Part shown: positions 27,321-36,468 of the stretch, in pieces
Position numbering within the stretch: the first letter of the stretch is position 1
How the letters are laid out: each line of letters begins with the position of its first letter
Assembly (NCBI GenBank): GCA_024224295.1
Contig: JAAENN010000156.1
Location: forward strand, 62,001 to 126,000
Direction of reading: 5' to 3'
Length of the DNA: 64,000 nt
Source: Shimia sp.
GTDB lineage: Bacteria > Pseudomonadota > Alphaproteobacteria > Rhodobacterales > Rhodobacteraceae
Translations under genes and position numbers: made by a program
Notes under the pieces: generated by a model
Databases searched by the model: none
Seen by the model: only the letters and a program-made list of their open reading frames with translations
Told to the model about the DNA's origin: nothing

Positions 27321-30107
27321 TCATGCCTCCGTTGTGGCCACCAATGCTGTTGTTATTGTCTCCGCAGCCATCCCTGTGGTCTCCGTCAAGTTACTCAGCA
27401 CCACGTCGATACTTTCCGCGCCTGTCTCACGCAACAAAAACGCGCGCCCTCCTTCGCCAATCGCCTCCGGCGCAATGGTGCTGCCTGAAAGCAGCTTGGA
27501 CGCCAGTTGCACTTTCCAACAAAGCCGATAGGTGCTGGCGAGGTCTGACGCGTCTGAGGCAGAAAGCCAGCCAATTGCGACACCAGCCTGCAAGCCCTGC
27601 GCCACCGCGCGCCGAGGTGACCCCGCCAAAAGTGCGCCGGTCTGGCTCAACAACTCAATATCCTGCAACCGCCCCGCCCCAATCTTCGCGTCCCATGGCC
27701 CATCCGGCGCTTTTGCCGCCGCAATCCGCGCCCGCATCTCTTGCACGTCTTTGCCAATCGTCGCCTTGTCTTTCTCTGCCGCCAAAACCTCTTGCCGGAA
27801 GCCTTCCACTTCCGCCATCAACTCAGGCGCGCCGGTCACAGGCCGCGCCCGCGTTAGCGCCAGATGTTCCCAGGTCCAGGCCTCATTCATCTGGTAATTC
27901 TTAAACGAGGCCAATGACGTCGCCACCGGTCCTTGCGTACCAGACGGGCGCAAACGCATGTCGACCTCGTACAGACGGCCCTGCGACATCGGCGCGCTCA
28001 GCGCCGTGACCAACGCCTGCGTGAACCGCGCATAATACGGCCGCGCCGCCAAAGGCCGTCGCCCGTCCGAGGCTTCCACGCCGTCGGCGTCATAGATCAC
28101 AATCAAATCAAGGTCCGACGTCGCATTCAGCCGCTGTGCCCCCAAAGAGCCCATGCCCAGCACAATCGCGCCCCGCCCCGGCATCGGCCCATGCTTAGAA
28201 GCAAAATGATCCGCCACCGGCTGCCACAACCCCGCCAAAACCGCCTCTGCCAAATCCGCATACTGCCGTCCGGCCTCTTCCGCGCCAATCAAGCCACGCA
28301 GATGATGCACCCCAATGCGGAACTGCCACTCCTTGACCCAGCGCCGCGCACCGTCCAGCTGCGCCTCATAATCGGGATCCCGCACCAACCTGTCTTTCAG
28401 TTCCTCGGTCAAACCACGCACGCCCGGCCACTCAGTGAAGAAGCTGCCGCCAATCACCGCATCAAACACACCGGAGTTGCGCGACAAATGCTCCGCCAGT
28501 GCAGGCGCCGTGCCCACAATATCCACCAGCAGGTCAATTAACTGCGGATTGGCCTCAAACAGCGAGAACAATTGCACCCCTGCTGGCAACCCTCGCAGGA
28601 ACCCATCCAACGCCAACAGCGCTTCATCCGGTTTCGGCGCCTGCGCCAAACGCCGCAGGATTTCCGGCCGCACACGATTAAAAATTTCCACCGCCCGAAC
28701 ACTGCGCATTGCCGGATAGCTCTCCCAGCGCGCAATGACCTCTTCATCAAACGCATGAGTGACGTCGTCGCAGCTGTCCGGCGCCGCATCCGGCGCAAAG
28801 AACCCCTCAGTCATCTCATGCACTTCGGTCAGGCGATCGTGCAACTCTTTGCGAATGTCTGCCTCGTCGCGTCCCATCAAGCCTGCAATCCGCCCCCAGC
28901 CCTCGTCGCTTTTAGGCAAAAGATGTGTTTGCGCATCCGCCACCATCTGCACGCGGTGCTCCACCTCGCGATGGAAGCGGTAGTGGTCTGACAACGCCTC
29001 CGCGACATCATCCGGCACCCAGCCTTTGGAAGCCAGCTTGCGCAACCCCGGCACGGTGTGACGATCCCGCAAGTACGGGTCACGGCCACCAGAAATCAGT
29101 TGTCGTGTTTGGGTGAAAAACTCGATCTCACGAATGCCACCGCGCCCCAACTTCATATTGTGGCCGTCCAGCGTGAACTCGCCGCCAAGCCCTTTGTGCT
29201 CGCGGATACGCAACCGCATATCATGCGCATCCTGAATGGCGGCAAAATCCAGATGCTTGCGCCAAACAAACGGCGTCAGCGTGTCGAGAAACTTCTGCCC
29301 CGCCGCCAGATCCCCCGCCGAAGGCCGCGCCTTGATATAGGCCGCCCGCTCCCACGTCCGACCCAGGCTCTCATAATACCGCTCCGCCGCCTCCATGGCG
29401 AGGCACACAGGTGTCACCGCCGGATCAGGCCGCAGCCGCAGATCGGTACGGAACACATACCCGTCTCCGGTGATGTCGTTCAGCATCGCCGCCATCTTGC
29501 GCGTGGCCCGAATGAAACTCGCCCGCGCGTCATGATAGTCATCCGCATCGAACCGGCTCTCATCAAACAGGCAGATCAGATCAATATCAGAGCTGTAGTT
29601 CAACTCATGCGCGCCCATCTTTCCCATGGCAATCGACACCATGCCACCCGCCGTAGGAATATCATCCTCAGTGGCGCCGGGCAGTTTCTTACGTCGGATT
29701 TCCGCGCCGATGGTGGCCTCAAGCGCCAACTGGCTCGCCAAATCGGCAAAATCCGTCAGCGTGCCGGTCACCTTTTCGAGCGACCACGCCCCTGCCAGAT
29801 CGGCCAGCGCCGTCAGCAAAGCTACCTTACGTTTTGCTGCCCGCAATGCGGTCCGCCGCTGATCCGGCGCACCGGCACGCAACGCTGCAAAAACCGAGGT
29901 CAAAGCCGCATCCGTATCCTGCAAAGCCTCAGGCAACCAAGACGCTTCCTTGTGGACCAGACTTTTCAGGTAGGGGCTTGATCCCGCCGCGCCTTCAATC
30001 AGCTTGGCAAGATCACCAGACAACGCAGGCACCGCCGCCCGCGCCTCCGCACCTAGATCGGCATCAAACGGGCGTGGCAGGCGGGTGATTTGTGATTCAA
30101 ACAACAT
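27321..30107 (-). CDS. glnE: Bifunctional glutamine synthetase adenylyltransferase/adenylyl-removing enzyme
   Basis: 928 aa from the ATG at 30107; a TTG at 30143 would add 12 residues. Two nucleotidyltransferase domains with linker domains: the first has GMGKMGAHELNYSSDIDLI (G-G/S and D-x-D metal motifs), the second GMGSLGAQRLNATSDLDLIVIYD. The N-terminal copy removes and the C-terminal copy adds AMP on GlnA, controlled by PII, to match glutamine synthesis to nitrogen supply. Length and domain order are normal. Confidence 0.95.
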   Translation of the reverse strand: MLFESQITRLPRPFDADLGAEARAAVPALSGDLAKLIEGAAGSSPYLKSLVHKEASWLPEALQDTDAALTSVFAALRAGAPDQRRTALRAAKRKVALLTALADLAGAWSLEKVTGTLTDFADLASQLALEATIGAEIRRKKLPGATEDDIPTAGGMVSIAMGKMGAHELNYSSDIDLICLFDESRFDADDYHDARASFIRATRKMAAMLNDITGDGYVFRTDLRLRPDPAVTPVCLAMEAAERYYESLGRTWERAAYIKARPSAGDLAAGQKFLDTLTPFVWRKHLDFAAIQDAHDMRLRIREHKGLGGEFTLDGHNMKLGRGGIREIEFFTQTRQLISGGRDPYLRDRHTVPGLRKLASKGWVPDDVAEALSDHYRFHREVEHRVQMVADAQTHLLPKSDEGWGRIAGLMGRDEADIRKELHDRLTEVHEMTEGFFAPDAAPDSCDDVTHAFDEEVIARWESYPAMRSVRAVEIFNRVRPEILRRLAQAPKPDEALLALDGFLRGLPAGVQLFSLFEANPQLIDLLVDIVGTAPALAEHLSRNSGVFDAVIGGSFFTEWPGVRGLTEELKDRLVRDPDYEAQLDGARRWVKEWQFRIGVHHLRGLIGAEEAGRQYADLAEAVLAGLWQPVADHFASKHGPMPGRGAIVLGMGSLGAQRLNATSDLDLIVIYDADGVEASDGRRPLAARPYYARFTQALVTALSAPMSQGRLYEVDMRLRPSGTQGPVATSLASFKNYQMNEAWTWEHLALTRARPVTGAPELMAEVEGFRQEVLAAEKDKATIGKDVQEMRARIAAAKAPDGPWDAKIGAGRLQDIELLSQTGALLAGSPRRAVAQGLQAGVAIGWLSASDASDLASTYRLCWKVQLASKLLSGSTIAPEAIGEGGRAFLLRETGAESIDVVLSNLTETTGMAAETITTALVATTEA

Positions 30108-30168
30108 AGGCGTGACTTTGAAACCGTCATGCCGGAAGGTCAATTGGCGGTCCTGCCGCAGGGGCCGC

Positions 30169-30555
30169 TTAAGGCACCCCTTCCCCGGTCAGCGGCGTGT
30201 CCTGACTGAAGCTGTTAACCCAGCTCCCATTGCGCCTCTCCCACAAGGAACTCACCAACATGACCTCCCAATCCGACTTGCCGGCCCGCAAGTAATCTGC
30301 GCGATAAACTAACAACCCGCTATCCGCCCCCGTGGCCCGCAGCTGCGCGTCGCTCAGCCGGTAGTCTGCCACGGTTGCGCCGCCGTCCAACTGTCCCGTA
30401 TGGGCGTCCTTTCCGGCGAAGCCATCCGGGTACACTCCGATAAAATCCTCACTTAGCAACGCACCGTCCGCGTCCCCATCCCCTGTCACCAACGCCTCCC
30501 TCACTTGGGTCTCCAGCGCCAACAAGGTGTCTTTCAAATCGCTTGTCTTTTCCAT
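30169..30555 (-). CDS. SnoaL/DUF4440-like NTF2-fold protein
   Basis: 128 aa from the ATG at 30555 (MEKTSDLKDTLL); a longer open frame upstream overlaps the divergent YbaK gene and is ignored. The pattern ALETQVREALVTGDGDADGALLSEDFIGVYPDG, followed by ADYRLSDAQLRATGADSGLLVYRADYL and a final WVNSFSQDTPL, fits the cone-shaped NTF2-like DUF4440 fold. Probably cytoplasmic. Function unknown. Confidence 0.7.
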   Translation of the reverse strand: MEKTSDLKDTLLALETQVREALVTGDGDADGALLSEDFIGVYPDGFAGKDAHTGQLDGGATVADYRLSDAQLRATGADSGLLVYRADYLRAGKSDWEVMLVSSLWERRNGSWVNSFSQDTPLTGEGVP

Positions 30556-30612
30556 ACTGGCACCCTGCGGCGCGTCATGGCAGAAATCAACCCGAGGACG
30601 AGGAGACCAGCT

Positions 30613-31080
30613 ATGAGCAAAAGCCTGAAACGCGTGCGCGCCGCCTTGGAAGCCGCAGGCAAAGAGATCGATATCCGCGAAACCGACGGCGCCCGCACGG
30701 CGCAGATGGCCGCCGACGCCGTGGGCTGCGACGTCGATCAAATCGCCAAGTCCATTGTCTTTCAAAACGCCAACACCGGCGAAGTGGTCCTGTTTCTGAC
30801 CGCAGGCGGGCGTCAGGTCGACACCAAAGCAGCCGAAGCACTCCTCGGCGCGCCTCTAAAACGCGCAGATGCGGCCGTGGTGCGTAAACAAACCGGCTTT
30901 GCCATCGGCGGGGTCAGCCCGGTGGGCCACCTCTCCCCGATCCAGGCCTTTATGGACCCGCGCCTCACCGACTTTACAGAAATCTGGGCCGCGGCTGGCA
31001 CGCCAAACCACGTATTTAGCCTCTCCCCAACGGATTTGGAGCAAATCTCTGGGGCCAAGGTCTGCACCTTCAGCATCTAA
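30613..31080 (+). CDS. YbaK/EbsC-family aminoacyl-tRNA deacylase-like protein
   Basis: 155 aa; ATG at 30613 with AGGAG 8 nt upstream. YbaK/ProX-type fold: QIAKSIVFQNANTGEVVLFLTAGGRQVD, with the catalytic Lys in AKSIVF, and GFAIGGVSPVGHLSP, the conserved Gly-rich substrate loop. Such proteins clear mischarged tRNA (for example Cys or Ala on tRNA-Pro). The exact editing substrate is unknown. Divergent from the DUF4440 gene with 57 nt between starts. Confidence 0.85.
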   Translation: MSKSLKRVRAALEAAGKEIDIRETDGARTAQMAADAVGCDVDQIAKSIVFQNANTGEVVLFLTAGGRQVDTKAAEALLGAPLKRADAAVVRKQTGFAIGGVSPVGHLSPIQAFMDPRLTDFTEIWAAAGTPNHVFSLSPTDLEQISGAKVCTFSI

Positions 31081-31252
31081 ACTAAAATTTTCAACTAAAA
31101 TTTTACTTTCAATACAATTACATAGCCACCAAATGTAAAAACCTTTCACATTTTTTCTTGCAATGCGTGGCTGCGCTTCCAATCTATGTAATGTGAAAGC
31201 GATTTACATACCGCTTCACGGAGCAACAATAGATACAAACTCGGAGACCGAT
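31081..31252. promoter_or_regulatory. AT-rich region of nested repeats upstream of the DUF2852 gene
   Basis: 172 bp, much more AT-rich than its surroundings. ACTAAAATTTT occurs twice in tandem (31081-31091, 31094-31104). CTTTCACATT (31143-31152) and AATGTGAAAG (31190-31199) form a 10-bp inverted repeat; TATGTAA (31185-31191) and TTACATA (31204-31210) form a second, overlapping the first; another TTACATA is at 31118-31124. This looks like a binding region for one or more regulators. Confidence 0.5.
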
Positions 31253-31678
31253 ATGACCCCTGCCGCAACCGCCCATACCGCCGACACCCAGCACCTCAGC
31301 TGGTTTGGCAAGAGCGAGGCCTGGCTGGACAGCAAAGGCAAAGGTGCCTGGATTGCCGCCATGGTTCTTGGCTTCGTGTTCTTCTGGCCTGTTGGCCTGG
31401 CCCTTCTGTTCTACATGATCTGGAGCAAAGATATGTTCAAAAAGTCCTCCCGCAACCGCAGCTGTTCCCGTCGCATGCACGTGATGGCCTCCTCCGGCAA
31501 CAGCGCCTTTGACAGCTACCGAGACGAGACTCTGCGCCGTCTAGAAGACGAGCAGAAGAGCTTTGAGGACTTCTTGGAGCGTTTGCGCGCAGCCAAAGAC
31601 AAGGCAGAGTTTGACCAGTTCATGGACGAACGCGCCACCAAAGCAGCTGACGAACATCGCGAGACCGAAGACGCCTAA
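31253..31678 (+). CDS. DUF2852-family membrane protein
   Basis: 141 aa from the ATG at 31253; the frame is open upstream but the repeats there look regulatory. One transmembrane segment (GAWIAAMVLGFVFFWPVGLA, residues ~32-51) is followed by a basic patch and a helical, charged C-terminal region that may be a coiled coil (ETLRRLEDEQKSFEDFLERL). Typical DUF2852 protein of Alphaproteobacteria. Function unknown. Followed by a strong terminator. Confidence 0.82.
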   Translation: MTPAATAHTADTQHLSWFGKSEAWLDSKGKGAWIAAMVLGFVFFWPVGLALLFYMIWSKDMFKKSSRNRSCSRRMHVMASSGNSAFDSYRDETLRRLEDEQKSFEDFLERLRAAKDKAEFDQFMDERATKAADEHRETEDA

Positions 31679-31700
31679 GCGCGCGCCCTTTTGAGCAGTC

Positions 31701-31733
31701 ACGGCGCGGGAGACAACTTCCGCGCCGTTTTCT
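31701..31733 (+). terminator. Rho-independent terminator after the DUF2852 gene
   Basis: ACGGCGCGG (31701-31709) pairs with CCGCGCCGT (31720-31728), then TTTTCT. Confidence 0.85.
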
Positions 31734-31767
31734 ATACAGTACCGGCCCCTACCAAAACGAGAGAGAC

Positions 31768-32217
31768 ATGAGCCACCGCAGCTTTGCCCTACCCGATCCA
31801 GACACCCAGTCCGAGTTTTATGAAGACGTGACCTTCAAACGCTTTCTGGCGTGGCTGATCGACACCGGACTGATCTTTGTGCTCTGTGTGCTGGTGCTGC
31901 CATTCACCGCCTTCACCGGTATCTTCTTCTTTGGTGCACTCTTGTTTGTCTTTGGCTTTGCCTACCGCGTGGTCACCATCGCGACCGGCTCCGCCACCTG
32001 GGGCATGCGCCTGATGTCCATCGAACTCCGCCAATCGGACGGCAGCCGCTTTGATCTCGGGTCCGCCTTCCTGCACACGCTTGGCTTTACGGCATCGGTG
32101 ATGTTCCCGATCCTGCAGCTCATCTCGATTGTGCTGATGATCACCACGGACCGCAAACAGGGGCTCACCGACCACGTCATGGGTTCTGTCGCCATCAACC
32201 GCGCCGCGCGGTATTGA
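31768..32217 (+). CDS. RDD-family membrane protein
   Basis: 149 aa with three hydrophobic segments. The RDD signature begins at RFLAWLIDTGLIFVLCVL (Arg and Asp of the family), with GSATWGMRLMSIELRQSDG between segments two and three and DRKQGLTDHVMGSVAI at the end. RDD proteins are integral membrane proteins of mostly unknown function; some act as ion antiporters. GAGAGAC precedes the ATG. Confidence 0.85.
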   Translation: MSHRSFALPDPDTQSEFYEDVTFKRFLAWLIDTGLIFVLCVLVLPFTAFTGIFFFGALLFVFGFAYRVVTIATGSATWGMRLMSIELRQSDGSRFDLGSAFLHTLGFTASVMFPILQLISIVLMITTDRKQGLTDHVMGSVAINRAARY

Positions 32218-32508
32218 TATATTTTTTGTCGGCGCCTCGGCTACAAGTTTGGACGAGGCACGCCGCCTGTCGAATCTAATTTTATGTACCGCCGTTTCCG
32301 AGCAGGAAGTATCCGCACCGCGGTCTAACCACCATTTGGCTGGAGCTGGGACAATATCAACATTCTAGCAAAAGCAATAACGCTCTACGGCATTCCCATC
32401 ACACGTTTACAACTAGACTTGGCTACGAACATCGACAGTCCTGTCATATGTTGAACAACAATTGTATGTTACCTTTTTTGTAACCAGTAGTTCATTTGGA
32501 GTTTCATC
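32218..32508. other. 291-bp region without a supported gene
   Basis: AT-rich towards its right end. A short GTTAC/GTAAC inverted repeat around CTTTTTT (~32465-32481) lies close to the pentapeptide gene. I find no convincing ORF, RNA or mobile-element remnant. It probably contains the promoter of the next gene. Confidence 0.5.
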
Positions 32509-32880
32509 ATGAGTTCTCAAAATCCATTCGACGGCCCCGACTTGTCCGGCACTCGCTATGAGCGCGCCAACATGGCATCAGCGCAATTTGAAGGCGTCAA
32601 TCTTGAAAGCGCGAATTTTTATGCTGTGCTGACCAATGCTACCTTCAAAGACACAAACCTAGGTGAAGCAAGTTTTAACGACGTAAATCTCGGTGGGGCG
32701 AAGTTCCACAATGTGAACCTTTCAACGGCGATCATAAGCGATGCAAATTTGTCGGGCGTATCCATTTCGCAAGCAAGGCTTACCGACGTTGAAATCAATG
32801 ACGCCGACCTAACCGGAATGAAGATAAACGGGGTACTCGTTTCCGACCTTTTTGAAGCTTACAATCAGAATTCTGGCTGA
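32509..32880 (+). CDS. Pentapeptide-repeat protein
   Basis: 123 aa. From residue ~10 almost the whole protein is A(D/N)LxX-type pentapeptides (ANMAS, VNLES, ANFYA, TNLGE, ASFND, VNLGG, AKFHN, VNLST, ANLSG, ARLTD, ADLTG), predicting a right-handed quadrilateral beta-helix. No signal peptide or membrane segment. Some such proteins mimic DNA and protect gyrase, but most are of unknown role, and nothing here indicates which. Stands alone. Confidence 0.85.
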   Translation: MSSQNPFDGPDLSGTRYERANMASAQFEGVNLESANFYAVLTNATFKDTNLGEASFNDVNLGGAKFHNVNLSTAIISDANLSGVSISQARLTDVEINDADLTGMKINGVLVSDLFEAYNQNSG

Positions 32881-33011
32881 TTTAAAGCTGAGCCGATGAG
32901 TCACACATTGGTGCAAGCTGCAGCATCCGTAGGTACCGGCTCACGACCGACAGTTGCAGCAAGGGCGGAGAACACCTTACGCGCCAGCATGAAACTTTCA
33001 CCTCAAATACA

Positions 33012-33037
33012 AAACGGGGGCCGCTTGGCCCCCGTTT
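33012..33037 (-). terminator. Terminator downstream of the TRAP transporter genes
   Basis: AAACGGGGGCC, loop GCTT, GGCCCCCGTTT: an 11-bp perfect stem, followed on the minus strand by TGTATTTG. It lies 24 nt past the large-permease stop codon. Confidence 0.8.
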
Positions 33038-33060
33038 CTCTTTGTCTATCGCATCTTCAA

Positions 33061-35415
33061 TCAGTTGCCGATCAGATCCGGTAGGATCGTCACAATCGAT
33101 GGTACAAACCACAGGATCGCAAGACCAAGCACCTGAATGAGCACAAAGGGAATGATGCCCTTGTAGATGTGCCCGGTGGTCACCTCTTTTGGCGCTACCC
33201 CTCTGAGATAGAAGAGCGCAAAGCCAAACGGCGGCGTCAGGAACGAAGTCTGCAGGTTCACCGCGATCATGATGGTCACCCATTTCGGATCAAAAGTACC
33301 CCCATAGATAACCGGGCCGACAATCGGGATCACAATGTAGATGATCTCGAGGAAGTCGAGCACAAAGCCCATCACAAACAGCACCAGCATCACTATCAGG
33401 AAGACCTTCAACTCGCTGTCAAACGACTTCAGGAATTGCTGAATGTAATGCTCACCACCAAAACTGATCACCACAAGGTTCAAGAGCTGCGAGCCGATCA
33501 GGATGGTGAACACCATCGAGGTCACCTTCGCGGTTTCCCGCACAATCGGTGACAACACTTTGCCACGGAACAATACGAAACAGCCGTAGAGCAGACCGAA
33601 CATAGCAAACAGGTAGGCGCCTTTGGCTACAAAGAACGCAATCAAGTTCTCGGTGGCGACAACTTCCTGGTTGATACGAAGGTCAAAGTTCACACCTACA
33701 AGGATCATGATGATCACTGCAAAGGTCGACCAGATGACAATCCCACCAGAGCGGCCCTCATCGTGCAGACGACGATAGGCTGCCAGCATGATCGCCCCAC
33801 CCGCACCCAGCGCAGCCGCCGGTGTCGGGTTGGTGATACCACCCAGGATCGAGCCCAGAACAGCAATGATCAGAACCAGAGGTGGGAACACCACGCGCAA
33901 CAGCTCGTTCTTGCCAAGTAGGCCGGTCGCATAACGCACACCGTAAAGTGTCAACGCCAGTGGGATCGCCAAGAAGATCAGCGTCCAGCCCGGTGTTGTG
34001 ACCGGTGAGACCAACAGCGCGTCAACAGCCAGTGCCAACACGATCCCTGCGCCACCAATCAGCAATGGACGGGTGTCCGCGCTTGGGGCAACGCCCCGTG
34101 CCGTGGTCAGGATCAACGCCAGCAACAGATAGCCAATCGCCAAACCAGAGCCAATTGGCGCTGCAGCCGCGATCTTCTCTACGCGTAGCTCTGCTCGCTC
34201 TTCCAAGGTCAGCGCTCGCGCTTCAGCAACACCACCCGCTTCGTCAATCGCTGTCTGTTCAGCCACGGCTTGATCCCAAGCCAGCTGACCATGCAACTCG
34301 ACCATCGAGGCTTTACACTCCTCACCCACACTTGTGCGCAGGCTGGCGGTTTGACCCGCATCAGAGAAGCTGTCCACGGTCACATCCTGAGAGCCAATCA
34401 CATTGACTTGACCCAACAGGATCACGCCAGCAATCAAACCAGCCGGAACCGCGAGGAACCATGTCAGGCCTTCGCTGCGGGTGATGGCTTCACCGTTGGA
34501 GGCACCCATTTCCACCGCAGGGGCTTCTTTGGGGTTAAACAGTGCATAGCCAAAGGCATAAAGACCATAGAGCACCGCCAGCATGATGCCGGGGATTAGC
34601 GCCGCTTGGAACAAGGTCCCAACGGAAACTACCGCTGGCTCGCCCAAGAAGGTCAGCGCATCAGAACAACCCGCAACCTGTGCACGGTTTTCCTGTGCCG
34701 CAGAGTAGAGGTCACCCGCTAGAGTACCAAGAAGAACGATCACGATAGAGGGTGGAATAATCTGCCCCAACGTACCGGACGCCGCAATCACACCGGTTGC
34801 CAGCTTCGGGTTGTAACCGTGCTTCAGCATGGTTGGCAGCGACAGCAGCCCCATGGTTACGACCGTTGCACCCACGATACCTGTCGAGGCTGCAAGGAAC
34901 GCACCCACAACCACAACCGACACAGCCAGACCGCCTGGCAGCGGGCCAAAGACGCGTGCCATGGTGGTCAGAAGATCGTTTGCAATCTTGGAGCGTTCCA
35001 GTGTGATGCCCATCAAAACGAACATCACAACTGCCAACAGCGTTTCGATGGATTGACCGGCAAGCACTCGCTCGTTCATCCGGTTCACAACAAAGCTGAT
35101 GTTGCGGTTCATCGCCTGTTCCCAACCGCCCGGGAACACAGATTCGGCCACACGAGGCAAATCCGGGTATCGGAAGATCGAGATTGTATCCGCCTTCACC
35201 CCCTGGGCGACAAGGTCGGCATACATGGTTGAGCTGGTGTCAATCGCTTGGTGAATCAGGATCCCGGCACTGTCCAGTGCCGCAATGATCCCGAAGGAGA
35301 TAACCCCTGCCCCCCCAATGGCAAACGCCACAGGGAAACCGGAGAGAATGCCTCCGAAGAGACAGAGGAAGACGATAATCAGGCCGATCTCGACCCCATC
35401 AAGTCCAAATAGCAT
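33061..35415 (-). CDS. TRAP transporter large permease, unusually long (DctM type)
   Basis: 784 aa; a usual DctM subunit is ~430 aa. It is a polytopic membrane protein with the DctM core: GFPVAFAIGGAGVISFG, the GAFLAASTGIVGATVVTMGL segment, PPSIVIVLLG, and TNPTPAAALGAGGAI and PPFGFALFYLRGVAP near the end. Two stretches are extra: ~50-110, and ~300-515 with a periplasmic-looking, Cys-containing part and several added helices. Forms a sodium-driven importer with the small permease and binding protein encoded upstream. Substrate probably an organic acid; not readable. Confidence 0.88.
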   Translation of the reverse strand: MLFGLDGVEIGLIIVFLCLFGGILSGFPVAFAIGGAGVISFGIIAALDSAGILIHQAIDTSSTMYADLVAQGVKADTISIFRYPDLPRVAESVFPGGWEQAMNRNISFVVNRMNERVLAGQSIETLLAVVMFVLMGITLERSKIANDLLTTMARVFGPLPGGLAVSVVVVGAFLAASTGIVGATVVTMGLLSLPTMLKHGYNPKLATGVIAASGTLGQIIPPSIVIVLLGTLAGDLYSAAQENRAQVAGCSDALTFLGEPAVVSVGTLFQAALIPGIMLAVLYGLYAFGYALFNPKEAPAVEMGASNGEAITRSEGLTWFLAVPAGLIAGVILLGQVNVIGSQDVTVDSFSDAGQTASLRTSVGEECKASMVELHGQLAWDQAVAEQTAIDEAGGVAEARALTLEERAELRVEKIAAAAPIGSGLAIGYLLLALILTTARGVAPSADTRPLLIGGAGIVLALAVDALLVSPVTTPGWTLIFLAIPLALTLYGVRYATGLLGKNELLRVVFPPLVLIIAVLGSILGGITNPTPAAALGAGGAIMLAAYRRLHDEGRSGGIVIWSTFAVIIMILVGVNFDLRINQEVVATENLIAFFVAKGAYLFAMFGLLYGCFVLFRGKVLSPIVRETAKVTSMVFTILIGSQLLNLVVISFGGEHYIQQFLKSFDSELKVFLIVMLVLFVMGFVLDFLEIIYIVIPIVGPVIYGGTFDPKWVTIMIAVNLQTSFLTPPFGFALFYLRGVAPKEVTTGHIYKGIIPFVLIQVLGLAILWFVPSIVTILPDLIGN

Positions 35416-35432
35416 TAGTTCTGCCCCTTAGA

Positions 35433-36347
35433 TCAGTGTGTGCCTTCATAGGCTTCTTCACCCTCGCCCAGCGTGTCGCGGTCGAGGTATTTACCAATGC
35501 TGCCCGCGCCTTCTTTGAACTCGAGATACGAGCGGTAGAAGAACGCAATGGCCTGCAAGAAAACCATGGCGGCAAAGCAAACAAGAAGCACTTTGAAGAG
35601 GAAGTACGCATTAAAGCCGTTGGGTGAGAAACCAATGGTTTCCACGTTCCATTTCAGGATACGGGCCTTTTTCATCAGGATCTCGACCTTGTCGGACGCC
35701 GATACTTTCGGGGTCACCAGATGACGCCACATGAAGAACCAGCCGTACATCCAGGTTAGAACCGCAACCGGCATCATGAAGAACAGCGAACCAAACATAT
35801 CAATTACGCGCTTAGCGCGGTGGCTGATCGCTGAATAAACAAGATCCACACGCACGTGGCCGCCCTGTACAAAGGTGTAAGTGGCGCACATGCAAACGAT
35901 CATCGCGTTGTAAAGCTTCAGCTCTTCCGCCCACCAGCTCACGTCAAACGTCACCCAGCTCACGTTGTAGATCAACGAGATCTCAGCCACAGTAAAGATC
36001 CGCTGCATAAACACGATCACGATCTGTTGCAGCACCATCAACAGGCCCGCCCACGCAAAGAAACGGCCCACCGAGTTGGCAAAGCCTTCTAGAACGCGCA
36101 CGCATCCCCACATGAAATTCGGTTTCACAAGCCCAACCGCCGTGACGACCAAGAATAGCGTGAACACCACAAAGAAAAATTCGACCGAGCCACCGTAATA
36201 CACAAAACGCATCAGCGCCTGCTTATCTTCAGTGGTCTCAAGGCCTCCCATCCAGCTCAGCCACAAGCCCGGATGTGTGATTGCGTAACCCGCATTCACA
36301 AAGGCTTGGCCGATGTTGGAAAAGAACCAGACCAGACCGTCCAGCAT
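35433..36347 (-). CDS. TRAP transporter small permease, long form (DctQ type)
   Basis: 304 aa, longer than common DctQ subunits (~160-200 aa). Several hydrophobic segments; the DctQ hallmark region is LKLYNAMIVCMCATYTFVQGGHVRVDLVY, with the conserved GGHVRVD. N- and C-terminal extensions account for the extra length. Its gene ends 17 nt before the large-permease start, so the two are co-expressed. Confidence 0.85.
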   Translation of the reverse strand: MLDGLVWFFSNIGQAFVNAGYAITHPGLWLSWMGGLETTEDKQALMRFVYYGGSVEFFFVVFTLFLVVTAVGLVKPNFMWGCVRVLEGFANSVGRFFAWAGLLMVLQQIVIVFMQRIFTVAEISLIYNVSWVTFDVSWWAEELKLYNAMIVCMCATYTFVQGGHVRVDLVYSAISHRAKRVIDMFGSLFFMMPVAVLTWMYGWFFMWRHLVTPKVSASDKVEILMKKARILKWNVETIGFSPNGFNAYFLFKVLLVCFAAMVFLQAIAFFYRSYLEFKEGAGSIGKYLDRDTLGEGEEAYEGTH

Positions 36348-36419
36348 TGTCCCCTCATCCCCTTATTGTTTTGGATTTTTGACAGTTCTGCGATTTGCGC
36401 CCTGTCTGATTTTGCAAAA

Positions 36420-36445
36420 GGCCCCCCGGAGCGTACCGAGGGGCC
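36420..36445 (-). terminator. Hairpin between the TRAP binding-protein and small-permease genes
   Basis: GGCCCCCCGG and CCGAGGGGCC form a 10-bp stem with one mismatch; on the minus strand it is followed by TTTTGC. Being inside the operon it is probably a partial terminator or mRNA-stabilising hairpin that gives excess binding protein. This role is inferred. Confidence 0.55.
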
Positions 36446-36468
36446 GATTTGCTTAGCTTCGCAAGGCC

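Noticed and set aside
29058-29981. 307-codon plus-strand frame within glnE
   Set aside because: Antisense shadow of GlnE; no motif, and the GlnE domains fill the region completely.
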